From Byssothecium circinans (lineage: Eukaryota; Ascomycota; Dothideomycetes; Pleosporales; Massarinaceae), in the NCBI GenBank assembly GCA_010015675.1, contig ML977008.1:68706-132705 (forward strand): DNA of 64,000 bases, given 5' to 3'. The translations under genes were made by a program, and so were the position numbers. Shown one piece after another: positions 13,531 through 24,782 of this stretch. Each line of letters begins with the position of its first letter. Position 1 is the stretch's first letter. The notes beneath the pieces are model-generated. The model ran no database searches. It saw only the letters and a list, made by a program, of their open reading frames with translations, and was not told the origin of the DNA.

Positions 13531-13800
13531 ATATCTAATGATACCCTATAGGTACTTCGCATTAATGATAAGTATCAGTTTAACGGTTAGCTAGGCAGCG
13601 GATCATTTAGTGAGGTGTATTAAGGTAGGTAAAGTTCTTAAAACATCTTAATAAGAGACTAACTAGCCCTGAATCTTAAGTATAGATTAAACCTTCCCTC
13701 CTTAAGAATGAAATTGAAATCTACGAAGAACTTTCTAGAGGGCCTGGCATCCCTTAAGTATACTGTACTACCTTAAACATTCCGGATGTCCTCTCGTCTT
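13531..13800 (+). pseudogene. casein-kinase-1-like kinase fragment, RIP-degraded
   Basis: The frame from about 13,531, where ATA stands in place of a likely former ATG, reads RINDKYQFNG, stop, LGSGSFSEVY. That is the glycine-rich ATP-binding loop of a protein kinase (GSGSF, then the conserved V). After one frame jump it reads LKNEIEIYEELSRGPGIP, stop, VY. This corresponds to helix C and the following GG.GIP segment that is characteristic of CK1-family kinases. The catalytic loop and the rest of the kinase are not readable downstream. Internal TAG/TAA codons fall where glutamine is expected. Confidence 0.65.
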
Positions 13801-13825
13801 CTAACTTCCATTTCAATAAATCCTC

Positions 13826-14330
13826 GTGATGTTACCTTCGATAAATCATTCTTCTTCTCACGATAGTGAGATGCTAAGGGTTAGGGCATTGAAAGACGTT
13901 ATACAGATAATTAAGCTTAACGACCTAATTGATCCTCTAAATAGTAACGCTTCTTTGGTCTCTAAAGCTAAAAGCGAACCTAAGTTTGAAAGCACTACAA
14001 CTAATACTTAGGCTATTACTGAAGCTGTTCTTGCTTCCGCTGAATCTCGCAATTAATAAATAGGTTAATGCTTGTAGATTTGCGTTTAAAGCGCTGACGC
14101 TGAAGCTAAGTTACGGCGGTGCAATAAGTATTAGGCCGCGGAGATTAATTTAGTCTACTAATTAGATGAAGCAAGGCTATAAATTCTTTTAACTATGTGT
14201 ATAAAATTAATGTATAACATAAGTTCCCTAGTGCCTAGCGCCGTCTTAAGCGAGATGTCTAATTGTTTCTAAGCGGAATATCTTTTACCTAGAAGAATTA
14301 TATTTCCAAATTCTTAGCAGCTCTATCCCT
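13826..14330 (+). pseudogene. degraded ORF with Ala-rich coiled-coil character, unknown
   Basis: An ATG at 13,826 opens a frame that stays open to a TAG at 14,009-14,011. It then continues in the same frame through AITEAVLASAESRN, ICV, stop, SADAEAKLRRCNK, AAEINLVY and LDEARL. The intervening stops are RIP-type. The middle looks helical, perhaps coiled-coil. It lies just after the kinase fragment and might be a separate gene or the tail of the same one. No family is recognised. Confidence 0.35.
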
Positions 14331-16559
14331 AGCGATTTAGTCACGTGTATAGGGTATTTCACTCTAGGCTTTAGCTAAGCTGGATGCTAGAATCTTAACT
14401 TAGCAAGTCGCAGCTTACGAGATCTTAGTTATAGAGATAAATAGATGAGTAGTTGAGTTTAGAGTGAATATATACTTAGAATGAATAGTAAAGAAATAAT
14501 ATAACACTATAAATTAATTGATTTTCAAACGCTATAGCAATACCGTCTAACTATCTCAATATTAGCTACTATGCCTCCTAAGATTCTTGCTCAACGACGC
14601 AGCACTAAAGCTAGATCTAGCAGTAAAATCCACGTAGCTACGCCTAATAATTACAAACCTCCGCAAATGCCAGACTTCCGTTACTTCTTGTGGGTACGCT
14701 ACAGTCAAGATACGCGTGGCCTAATGAGTGTCGCAGGAGGCACAGGCAAGTCTAGTTTAGATAGTGAGCGTAAGTCATTACTTCATCTTTTTCTTTTTAG
14801 GGTTGCTAGACTTTGCTTGGATTATTGTAGCTAAGGTAATCTACTAAACACTTAGCTAGCTATCTAGTATAGCTTAGTCATTAACTAAGTTATACTCTCT
14901 AAGTTGCTAGGATAATCCTGAGCGTGATGAGACTAGGTCTAGATCTACGGATTAAAGTTTAGACAGCTTAGAGACCTCAGAATTCAAGCTAGTGGGTAAC
15001 ATATTGATAGTAGTACAGATTAATTTAAAGTGATTAGTAACCTATAAATCTAGAATATTCATAGCAATAGTCCATCCAATCTATCTATTATCCACTTATG
15101 CTGTCTTTTTGATATCAAATTTCGCAATTAATTCCTGATAGAACTTAGGGTCGTCCCTATTCATGACGATTAAATGTGCCTAAATTCGCACATCCACGTC
15201 ACTATGTGAGTATGAAAAGCCGTTGATTGTGTTGTAAAGCTCTCTCTCTTAGCCTATAAGATAGAAGAGCTCTAAAATACATGAACTAGACGAGCTAAAT
15301 GGGTAGGACGAGTTGCATGTGCTATGCAAATTAGATGAGCTGCACGAGTTACAGAACTGCATGAGCAGGATAAACTGGCCAAGCTGAATGAGCTAGATGG
15401 TTTAGACGGGCTAGATGGGCTAGATAGGCTAGATGAGCTTTATGAACTAGATGAACTAAATAGGTAGGAGGAGTTGCATGTACGGAAGTGCGTACTAAAA
15501 GTATTTGAGAGGTTATATTGGCGCCTTAGGCGTTAGGCACCAAGGCAGCCGTAGCCTTTTCTACGGAGGTGTCACTAATATATTAGAGGTGGGGCAATAG
15601 AGCGCTTAATATTAGTGCTATAGTATTAGTAACGCTAAATTATCACGTTAGTCCTAAGCTACGCATAGTCTATCTCTTTATATCATTGTTACGGGCCAGA
15701 TCTTTGCAAGTGTCTCTTTTATAAGGCAAGATGGTGATAGACACGGGGCTGCAGATCTTGCTTCACTCGTCATTCCTTTAGCTAAGGCCATATGTTAAGT
15801 ATATTTACTAAGAAGTCATCACACAGCCACGTGATTGCATTAAGGTTGTATGTTACTAGTCTAGGCCTGCAGCGCTAATAGTATGCCTAACTAGTTTTGG
15901 AAGAAGCATGCTAGGGATCCTAGTCACATAGTGTAGCTAAGTTTAGAAAAGAGTATATCTAGGGGTGAATCTAATTTCGCAAAACACTATATTAGAGAGG
16001 GTGGCAAAAAACGTAAGGCTAGCTCTACCCATGCGCGCGAGTACTATATGCATGGCGTAGTACCCACTAATGACTTATCCTACATAATGGCTTGCTTTCA
16101 TTACTCTCTATTCATCAGATAGTGCTGTATCCATCCCTGCTATGCACCGCACCTTTAAATTCCTGCAGGTTAACTTATATTCGACTTCAGGCGCATTATT
16201 GCTACTTACCCCGCACAGTAGTAGCATTGAACGAGAGCGTGATAAGTATAAAGGCTTAACCCTCTTCTATTTAAATCACTCTTCTAGTTACACTTTACTA
16301 CCTTTAACACACTTTAACGTACGTTAGCTTATTCCCTTATTAGTACGCGTGTTAATTATCAATCTAGCATAGCAACTAGCGGAATCAAAGAACCTACTAT
16401 TCATTACGTATTTAAGATAGGCAGACGCCCTAACGGAAGTACATATACCTATAAGTAAACTGACTGTAGCTAAACAACTTGCAAATACTTAGACAATTAC
16501 ACGGGGTAATAAAGACATTAACGTATATAAGACTAGGTTTCTTAGGTTAGGTGCTAGGC
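14331..16559. other. RIP-degraded stretch with no supported gene
   Basis: Stop-dense sequence apart from a short open frame at 14,571-14,834 (87 codons, basic N-terminus, no motif) that may be chance. A small minisatellite lies at 15,290-15,480. A short palindromic patch (GGCGCCTTAGGCG) lies near 15,520. Confidence 0.4.
15290..15480. repeat. degenerate 9-10-bp minisatellite
   Basis: Imperfect tandem units related to GAGCTAGAT and GGGCTAGAT recur through this interval, clearest between about 15,370 and 15,470. No gene is associated. Confidence 0.6.
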
Positions 16560-17223
16560 TCACATTACTAAGCATGATTTAAGTTGTGGGATACTAGCAT
16601 CATATAGTAGCGTTTCTTTCTCCTGATGCCATTCCTAAGCGCATTTCAATGATTGACATTACACTCATTTCATCTAGATTAGCCAGCTCTAAATCCTTAA
16701 TATTCCGTCTTCGTCTATTTCCCGCTGCACTGAAGTGAAGTGTTCTCCTGTCTAGCTTCTTATTCCCACTTTGAGCCCTAATGGCTCTCTGATAGGTCGG
16801 CACGAATCGAAATCAATAATGACAGGGTCGGTTTCATTCATAACAATGTTGGCAGGATTAATATCGCAGTGGACAAATCCTAAATCATACAGATGTTTAA
16901 TACTATTCTTAATGCCTTAGAGACAACTATTAATGTCTATAGCATGCCTATTCTTCATCTACTCTTCTAAATTCTTCCTATACTATACAAAATAAAGGCC
17001 CGTTATTTTACTATCCCTCACCCTGCATCCAAGGTAATAAGTGATATTAGGATAGGGGCGCACCCTTAAGGCCTCGCACACTTCAGCCTCGTCTAAAAGA
17101 AGGCTAGCAATATCAGTTGAAGCCTCCGTATTGCTATAATGTATTAAGCTTGGTTCTTTAATATGGTAATCTCGAGGTAACGGTTCAAGGACGCGCGTAT
17201 AGTAGTGTGGGAATCATGGCCAT
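16560..17223 (-). pseudogene. small protein kinase, RIP-degraded
   Basis: On the minus strand, from ATG at 17,223, the reading gives ARVLEPLPRDYHIKEPSLI, then EAEVCEALRVRPYPNITYYL with GCRVRDSKITGLYF, the N-lobe to hinge pattern of fungal small kinases. Next come the catalytic loop FVHCDINPANIVMNE (HCD, N) and IIDFDSC, where DFD replaces the usual DFG magnesium motif. The end contains TGEHFTSVQREIDEDG. Stops within it are RIP-type. The total fits a compact kinase of roughly 220 residues, with perhaps one indel because the overall length is not a multiple of three. The catalytic Asp and Asn are still visible. Confidence 0.75.
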
Positions 17224-19465
17224 ATTTATAAAGTTAGAATTGATATAATCAAGAGCTCTGCTAGATTAACATTAGTAGCGGAGCTATAATGACGGTTAGT
17301 GAGGGCGTAGTAGTAGTGATTACCTTCTCTAAGTATAAGCTTAGTATGGGAGAATGTAAGCTCTCCACCCTTTTTAACCTATGCCTAATTTAGTTCGCAC
17401 ACTTTCATGTTCTAGTACTAGTTAGTATTTAGCCTACGAAGAAGATATACTACCTTATGATTAACTTAAGGTTAGTAGATGTTTTAGTGTTTAAGGGCGT
17501 TAACAAGTTAATGAATAGAAGGAGCTTGTAACTTTCTAACTAGCTTATACGCTGCTAAGACATTATCCTCTAGGTCAAATTTAGAAAGTAGTCCTAAGCG
17601 CGGCTTAGTTAACTATAAGTAGTATGACTACGCACCATGACCATAGAGCTAAGTGGTAACTAGACGCAAGGTAAAAGCCTACTATACTGTATAAGATTCT
17701 AAAGTTAGTAGCTAAGGATGTTCTTAGTCGCAAAAACCCTTAGCAGCCTCTAGTGTGGCACAGTCTAGCGTAGGCGTATAAAAGGTTTCCATTTTCTATT
17801 TTCTATTTTTTATTTTTGACGCCCTTTATTTTGCCGCATCACACTTAGGTATCTTAGCGTATTATATATCCGCCTTAACCTTACTACCTCGTCACCTAAT
17901 ACAAGATAGCAGAATAAAGATATGCAGTCTAGATAAAAGGTAGCTCGCACTTTTATAGCGTATCTAACCTTTCCTCTAGAGTCTATAGGGCGTCTACCTT
18001 AACTTAATAGATAGTTCTCCTCTATTACGTTACACTGGCACTCCTAACAAGCATCTGCAAAAGGAGAATGTGCTAAACTCGCACTTGTGTACCTAACGTA
18101 CTTGTGTTATACTAGACCTCTCTTATCTCCACTTCTCTTACTCCTAAAGAGAGAATACATAAATCTTAACTTCTACCTCCTTCATAATTCTAGTCGGATC
18201 CTCTACGGTTCCGCTCTAGATTCATGGTAGCCTATCAAGCTAAAATCAATACTATTACATGCAAAGAAACCTTCTAGGATATCTCTATTAATGATATTGA
18301 CTCTACCTAGACCTAGATCTTTCCACTTATGTAGGTGTTTAAAGCACAGAGGTGATCTCTAAACCATGGCTAATGATACCTAAGCTATGACTCTTACTAT
18401 TTGAATCTTTTAAGTACTCATGGCTATTGCTACTTACTTCAACCTCTAAATCCATCAATCTAATGTTGTCAATACCTTTACAAACGCCTTGCTTCCTCAT
18501 CCTATTTATACGTATCAACCTGATGGCTTCTCTAGTCCTAATCATTTCTAGGAATTATACTATGCTCTCTATGGCCTTAAAACTTCTACACTTTATAGCT
18601 ATACACTATTATGCTGACTTAGAGCGCTGCTAGCTAAGTGAAATAGGTGCCTAAGCTTACCACGTTATTATGCTTCTTAATCCTATCATAGCTAACCCCT
18701 ATACTAAGTAGTAGCTGGAGTTTTAGTCTTAGCTCATTATCTTAATATATGCAGATTCGCCTTTTGCGGCTATATTATAGTAATTAGTGAGGTTAGGATT
18801 TGTCATAGCTTCATTAAACTACGCAGAGGCTCCTTTTGATAGACCTTCTCCCACTATACTCTCCTTAGAGTGTCGCAATTTATTGCGGTAGATATATAAG
18901 GGCTGATTAGGTGATTAGAGGATTGTCATCCTAACTCTATGTATATAAAATACTCCTCTCGTCCTTATCCTCTCGTCCTTATCCTTTCATCCTTATCCTC
19001 TCATCCTCATCCTCTCATCCTCATCTTCTCATTCTCTTCTTCACTGTCCTTTCGTCCTCTTCCTCGCCGTCTCATCCTTATCCTCGCCGTCTTCTCCTCT
19101 TTATCCTTGCTGTCTTATCCTTATCCTTGCCATCTTATCCTTATCCTCGCTGTCTCATCCTTATCCTCGCCGTCTCGTCCTCATCCTTGCTATCCTCTCG
19201 TCCTTATCCTCGCGACCTCGCTGCCCTAGACTAGTTCTATCGGTGCCTCTATTAGCCACTAATATCTGTCTCGTGTATAAATAAGACATTACCCTCATTA
19301 ACTCATGCAATCTCGCTATTATCCATATTCTGTTCCTAAATCCGCCGCATACTTCCGCCGCATACTCCCGCCATGATCTATCCTTCACGCAGAAGCGAAC
19401 GTGTGTCGTCGAAGCGCGCTGAAGGATATTATAGAGTGTTAAAATCTAGAGTATCAAAATAAACT
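17224..19465. other. RIP-degraded stretch with CT-rich minisatellite
   Basis: AT-rich, stop-dense sequence. Between about 18,340 and 18,640 both strands are open for about 68 codons (for example minus-strand TREAIRLIRINRMRKQGVCK), which may be a coding remnant, but no family is seen. The right end holds the CT-rich array listed separately. Confidence 0.4.
18955..19225. repeat. CT-rich minisatellite (TCCTCATCCT/TCCTTATCCTCG units)
   Basis: Imperfect tandem repeats of roughly 12 bp, strongly pyrimidine-rich on the plus strand, run for about 270 bp. They create artefactual open frames rich in Leu/Ser on the plus strand and Arg/Asp/Glu on the minus strand, which are not called as genes. Confidence 0.8.
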
Positions 19466-20743
19466 ATGCCTCATAAACTATTTCTTAAACCTGCGGACCC
19501 TATGATACTACAGTTAATGGAGGAGTCGCGTTAGCTCGTCTTAAGACTAAAAAGCCTACCACTTAAATTACGGTGGCTTATCTATGAGGCGTACTAGGCG
19601 GCTAATCCTGAGTGGTTACCTTAGATCTATTATTAAAAAGGAGACAATACAATAAAGGAACCTAGCTGAATACACCTAATTACCCTCACCTTTTTTAGGA
19701 ATGAAATTGCTTATAAGGCTCTGCAGACTGCCTATGAAATGACTAAATGTACCTTTTTAGAGGGGACTATACCTATAGATGAACTTCATACCTTCCTACG
19801 CTTAAAAACGCTTCCCCTTCATTTGGTACTAAAAACCCTTATACAAAGAGTAAAGATCCCTATCTCATTAGTAGATTTTTAGCAAATTAGACGAAGCCTT
19901 AAGGAGCTGTCATAAATAGGTGACCCGTTAGCTTTCTTACATGAAAAACTGACCTCTTTGTCTGTAACGCTCCTCTTTAATACTAATGTTATTATTCTAA
20001 ATCTTATTTATCTTCTCTAGAAAGACTATATTCGCTCCACTCTAGGAAAACTTCTTTTATAACTCACCACCGTTAACCTAGAATACCATCATCATAGCAG
20101 AGAGAAGAAGGATCCTATGGTTTTCTCTTAGAATAATGTCTAAGAAATGTCAATAGAAGAGACATGGCGAAGGTTGTTAGATAACTGTAATAAACTTCAT
20201 AAAAATGAAGGACTAGGATCAAGGCCGCGTAGGAAAGACGAAGGCGTATATATACTAGGGACTCCGTACTAGGAATAGAGGTATCTTGATTATTAAGTAG
20301 TTCCTTTAGAGATGCTAGAGTGTTAAGTACTTAACTATTCTAGATAGTTTAGTATTCTTCTCCTAAGCACCTTAGCTTAACATAGAAGATATTACTTTCA
20401 TGCTCTTAGGTCTACATAGAGGAAGTTAGGTAGTTGTTATTATTTTAGGTAATCATGCGAACTTATAGAGAATGGTACTTTTGCTTACTTAAGTTTAGAT
20501 AAGTTAGAAGATAAAAAGCACGCATACTTATAGGTTTTATGTTAACAGTGTTTAGGCTATCCGCCTGCATAACTCCCCTTTTCGCGTTAAAGATACTACA
20601 CATGTTTACAGTTTTTCTCTATGGCGAGAGTGTAAAAGAGAGAATCTCATGCTACTAAGTTAGTAAATTTTTAGCGTACAGATAGGGTAGTATAGCTAGT
20701 CAATACTTAGTATGTAAAGTCTTGTCTAGTAGTAGTACTCTAA
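19466..20743 (+). pseudogene. F-box-like protein, RIP-degraded
   Basis: From ATG at 19,466 a single frame of 426 codons can be followed to TAA at 20,743 with no frameshift and many TAA/TAG/TGA codons at likely former Gln, Arg or Trp positions. Near residue 34 it reads LPLKLRWLIYEAY, the fungal F-box/2EXR-like pattern LPxELRxxIYE. Further segments are FFRNEIAYKALQTAYEM, LHTFLRLKTLPLHLVLKTL, and a C-terminal CxxC-like stretch. F-box proteins act as substrate adaptors for ubiquitin ligases. The assignment to that family rests on the short N-terminal motif only. Confidence 0.55.
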
Positions 20744-21338
20744 TAATATGACCTCTTTAGATTATTTATGTGCTACTTAATAGTTTTAGCCATGCGGCTG
20801 CTTCTGCTCTTGTTAGACACTGCTAAAAGTCTTAGTTACCCATCTATAAAAATACACCTGCATAGGTTGTTAGTCTATCCTACAACCCTAAACATGCCAT
20901 TATATAGGTGTAATTGGTTAAAAGGCTTCCTACAGTAAGTTACGCGATACTATCCGCCGTAGAAAATACCCCACTTTGTTCTGCATCATTCAACCTAAAT
21001 TAGTCCCTAAATCCGCGCATAGATGCTTAATAATAAAACTATGCTAGTGTAAGACTAAGAAAACTTTACTACTTCTTAAAGTGCCCCCTTCCTAGCTAAC
21101 CCTAGCACCTGTTAATTGCCTTTAACGCCTGTTCAACTAGCTTATCCACAAATAAGATAAAAAGATTAGAGTACTTAATATAATTATGAAGCAATACATC
21201 CTAACACTCTCGCGCTTCTATGAGAGCCGGTCTATCATGCCCCCACAGCGCACGAAAAAGGGCTCGACGGCGTCAACGCCCCTCTAGGGCCGGGTCGCGT
21301 GTCCGTTCTTTAAATAAGAACTAGAAAAACATTTACAC

Positions 21339-22097
21339 ATGTTGTTATGCTATAGAGTAGGATTTAAAGAAGTTGTAAAGCTTAAAGACTATCTCAAGGA
21401 CGTACATAATATGCGATAAGATAAGCTCGCCTAACTAAACTTTAAAAGGAAGAAATTTCTCTACCTAGGTCTTAATAAAAAATAGTGGCTAGTTTTTAAA
21501 ATCCTTTTCCTAGATATAGAGGAAGCTTCTATTCCATTAGTAAGGGTATATGTAATAGTTAACACACCTAACCCCCTTAATAAATAGTTAACTATTAAAT
21601 TATTGCCTACAGACCCTAGCCTATTAGCGTCTCGCTACGCTGATTTCGTCCTCAACGGCGGAGAGGTATCTTCTTTAGCGAGGGAAGAGGTAATTGCTGT
21701 TTTAGAAAAAGTAAGATTAGAATTAGCATTAAAAGATTAAGTTATTTAGGAGTTATCTAACACGGTGAGAGACTGACAGCTAGACATTTAGGATTTATCC
21801 AATATCTTAAGCGAGCAAGAGAAGGATATAAAATTAATGGAAGAGGAGCTTAAGGATACATTTCGAAAGAAGGCCAAGGTACAGTAAGGAAGGATTTCCG
21901 CTTAGGATGCTGTGGTTCAAGTTTAGGCGGTAATAGCAGATCATAATAGGAAGAGGAAACATTACTTCAAGAATATTAGAGAAGGAATCATGCTATTAAT
22001 ATTCGCACTAGCCTACCACTATCTAGCATCCCTAATTTATAATTCTTGTATACTCTTTCATCCCTACTCTACGTGTAAAGTGTTATGGCCCTCCTAA
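21339..22097 (+). pseudogene. degraded ORF with coiled-coil segment, unknown
   Basis: ATG at 21,339 opens a 253-codon frame ending at TAA 22,097, interrupted only by RIP-type stops. The N-terminal half reads RKKFLYLGLNKK, LVFKILFLDIEEASIPLV, and DPSLLASRYADFVL. The middle is charged and heptad-like (LAREEVIAVLEKVRLELALKD, then LSEQEKDIKLMEEELKDTF), suggesting a coiled coil, and the C-terminus is hydrophobic. It could be a capsid-like or structural protein of a dead element, but no family is recognised. Confidence 0.45.
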
Positions 22098-22304
22098 CAT
22101 CTCTAAACGCATACTAGAAGCAGCTATAGTAAAAGTGTATAAGGACTAAAGACCTAGAATATGTTTTGTATATAGGAGCTAAATTACTCTTAATCCTAGA
22201 GCGTACGTAGTTCTTTTACACGTCTAGGGGCCTTACTAAACGCTTTAATCAGAAGCTTCTTTAATGTGTTAAGGAAGGGGAGGGATGCATTATAATCTAG
22301 AGTA

Positions 22305-22857
22305 ACGTCCCCCCCTGCGTAGCGTAAAACCCTGCGTAACGCAAACCTACTAGCGCTTTTTATTATATTAAAGTCTACAATAATCAGGAGTTATAGATAC
22401 TCTCAGAATAAAGAGTCTAGATCCTAAGCTTTATCTCTGCTTTTTATCTCCTAGAGAAAACTCCTGCTTAGCTAATAATGCTATAATTCACCACGGGCAC
22501 ATAAGATAGCGCTACTCCAGACAGCCTCGGGTTAACTAGAAAGTTCGTATATCGCGTCCAAAATTTGTTAGACTATATAAAGCCTTAGGGAGAGTGTAAA
22601 CCAAGCGAATTACTTTATTATATAAATTAGTTGTGCTTTAGTGGTGACCTAATGCCTAAGCAAATAGGGTTAATAAATATTATAGAATATGGTATAATAG
22701 GCTAAGCAGGAATTCTCTATAGCAGAAATGAAGCTTGAAACCTAAAACCCTTATTCCGAGATTATTTATGCCTCTTAATCGCTTTTGACTTTATTATAAT
22801 GAAAAGCAATAGCGGGTTTGCGCTAAGCAGGGTTTTGCGCGACGTAGGGAGGGACGT
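22305..22857. mobile_element. 553-bp MITE-like element with TA target duplication
   Basis: The element starts ACGTCCCCCCCTGCG and ends with the inverse, GTAGGGAGGGACGT. The two ends match as an inverted repeat over roughly 85 bp, including CAAAACCCTGC(T/G)(T/A)AGCG-type sequence and a TTATAATaAAAGTC stretch. The dinucleotide TA flanks both ends (22,303-22,304 and 22,858-22,859). TA duplication is typical of Tc1/mariner-type transposons. There is no transposase frame inside, so it would be non-autonomous. Confidence 0.75.
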
Positions 22858-23376
22858 TATACAAGCTTTTAGGATAGAATGAACTAGTAAAGGCATGCTA
22901 TTAAGTTTTATAATACTGTAATGGCTTGATTTCTACTATCACGTATAAGGAGCCAGTTATCTTGAACTGCTATATACGTCATATAATTAGCGACTATCTT
23001 CTAATATAAGAGTACGTATTCTTATTTGTGGCACGTCGCTAAGCTTTTTACCTATATATAGTAACAACCCTTAAGGTAGAGAAGTATTAAAATCACTAGC
23101 ATTATGCCTAAATATAGGTCTATAGGCTTCTTACTTAGCTTAAGCTCACTAGTCCTGCAATTCTGCATCTAAGCTACATGCTATATTATAATGATGAGGG
23201 CGAACGCCTAGGTACGGCCAATCTAGCACCCTATCTTAGATTATATAGTATCTTAGGCTATTAAACTTAAAATAATCAATAATTTGTGCCCCATACTAAC
23301 TCTCTACCTTTGGAACGGCGTATACTCTGTGAAAAGGATATAAAAAGTAAATGAAGTTATGTTTCTAAAATTTAAC

Positions 23377-24055
23377 TTAGATCTAAGTTTTATGTCCGGG
23401 TAAGTGGATGTTTAAGAAAAAAGCAGGTGAAAGGTTAGAGGCTTTTATAAGAGGACCTCTAATACCCCTAATCTCGTTCGCACCTAGACACTATAGTCCC
23501 TTTTTATCCATCCAAATACTATAATATGATTGTAAATAATTTTTATTACTAAAGAGAATCTTACTATATCTATCTGCTACGTCATAAAGCATTTCCTTAG
23601 CGTTGAAATACTTAATTATTAGTATCATATCATCTGATATATAACATCCCTTCTTCCTAATGAGACTCTTATTAAGACTTTCCTTAAGCTATTCACGCTT
23701 GAACTACAAATCCCTATTCTAATTAAAAAATAGCAGGAGGAGTCTAGCAAATGCAGGTGTTCTATCAGCGTGGAACTTCTTAACATTAGCTCCTAGTAGC
23801 ATAGGGATATCTTCTTACTTAGCTACTATGTTAAGCTAGTTATTATTCTAAAAGACTCATTTCCAAAGGTTATTGTATGCGTGTTTATCTGATAATTTGA
23901 ATCCAAACAGCCGGGCGGCATGAGAAAAGGAAAACGCCGTAGTAGTCCCGTATAACTAAATCTCTTAAGGGAAGAACTTTATGCTTCTATAACTAGATTG
24001 ATAGGTAGGTTTCCTAGGTTATATATAGCCTATTCTGCCTAGTAAAAAAAGGTAG
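23377..24055 (-). pseudogene. degraded ORF, unknown family
   Basis: One minus-strand frame can be followed for more than 220 codons with RIP-type stops only: KPTYQSSYRSIKFFP, LYGTTTAFSFSHAARLFGFK, LSDKHAYNNLWK, IPMLLGANVKKFHADRTPAF, SDDMILIIKYFNAKEM and a final LPGHKT. The composition is that of an ordinary soluble protein. I do not recognise it. The upstream start is not visible beyond about 24,055. Confidence 0.45.
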
Positions 24056-24180
24056 TGCCTCTTTATCTCCTAGTTTTTACTATGCACGAACCCGCTAAAA
24101 GAAGTTGCTTAAACTTCATCACCCTCGATAAATTTCATCACCCTCGATAAATTTCATCTTGCAACAGGGGTGAGTGATTG

Positions 24181-24223
24181 TGACTTTTTTTTTTTTTTTT
24201 AAAAATTTTTTTTTTTTTCAGAA
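24181..24223. repeat. poly-T/A low-complexity tract
   Basis: Long homopolymer T runs surround a short AAAAA block, directly after a duplicated 20-bp unit (ATCACCCTCGATAAATTTC) at 24,119-24,155. No gene is associated. Confidence 0.7.
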
Positions 24224-24393
24224 CCTAAGGCTAGATTAGAGTCGACACATGCTAAAGCTGTGAAGAATTTTTTTTTATGGTAGAGTGCACAACCTTTGAT
24301 TTGTTCTTAGGGCACGGACTATAGTGCAAGGGTTGCTAGTTTGTGCTAGCTCATTATAGGGGTAAGCCAGTAATTAATTCCTTTGCTAACGTA

Positions 24394-24782
24394 CAGTAGT
24401 AACTAAATTCAGTTTCCAGTTCCTGCACTTCAATAATTCTGAGCGCATGGCCGCTTAGAAAGGCGCTTACCAAATAAGTCTTAGCCCTTTGCAGGGGTGG
24501 CACATGTAGCTTAAAAAGTAGCGATATTATAAGCTTTTCTATATATACCTCTACCTATCTATTATCTATACATTTCGAAGCGTCTACTGTAGATGTTTCG
24601 TAATGTATAGATAATGAGTAAGTAGAGGTATATGTAGCATAGCTTATAATATTACTACTTTCTAAGCTATATATACCGCCCCTATAAAGCGCTAATACTT
24701 ATTTAGTAAGTGCCATTCTAAGCGGCCGTGCGCTTAGAATAACTAAAGTGTAGGAACTAAAAACTAATACTAGTCACTACTA
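24394..24782. mobile_element. 389-bp MITE sharing termini with the 19.6-kb structure
   Basis: This near-palindromic element is flanked by TA at 24,392-24,393 and 24,783-24,784. It begins CAGTAGTAACTAAATTCAG and its right end is the inverse with RIP-type changes. Each half (about 190 bp) contains the same ordered blocks as the ends of the large structure at 42,288-61,854: the CAGT terminus, GAGCGCAtGGCCGC, GCAGGGGTGG, and CCTCTACCTA followed by a CTATACATTTCGAA-like block. It has no coding capacity. It is a short deletion derivative of the same TA-inserting family, or the family's solo form. Confidence 0.8.

Noticed and set aside
14571..14834. 87-codon plus-strand open frame in the RIP block
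   Set aside because: Has a glycine-rich AGGTGKSS stretch that superficially resembles a P-loop, but nothing around it fits an ATPase, and the frame ends soon after.
18939..19229. Leu/Ser-rich plus-strand frame and the opposing Arg/Asp/Glu-rich frame
   Set aside because: Both are produced by the CT-rich minisatellite; there are no non-repeat segments or motifs.
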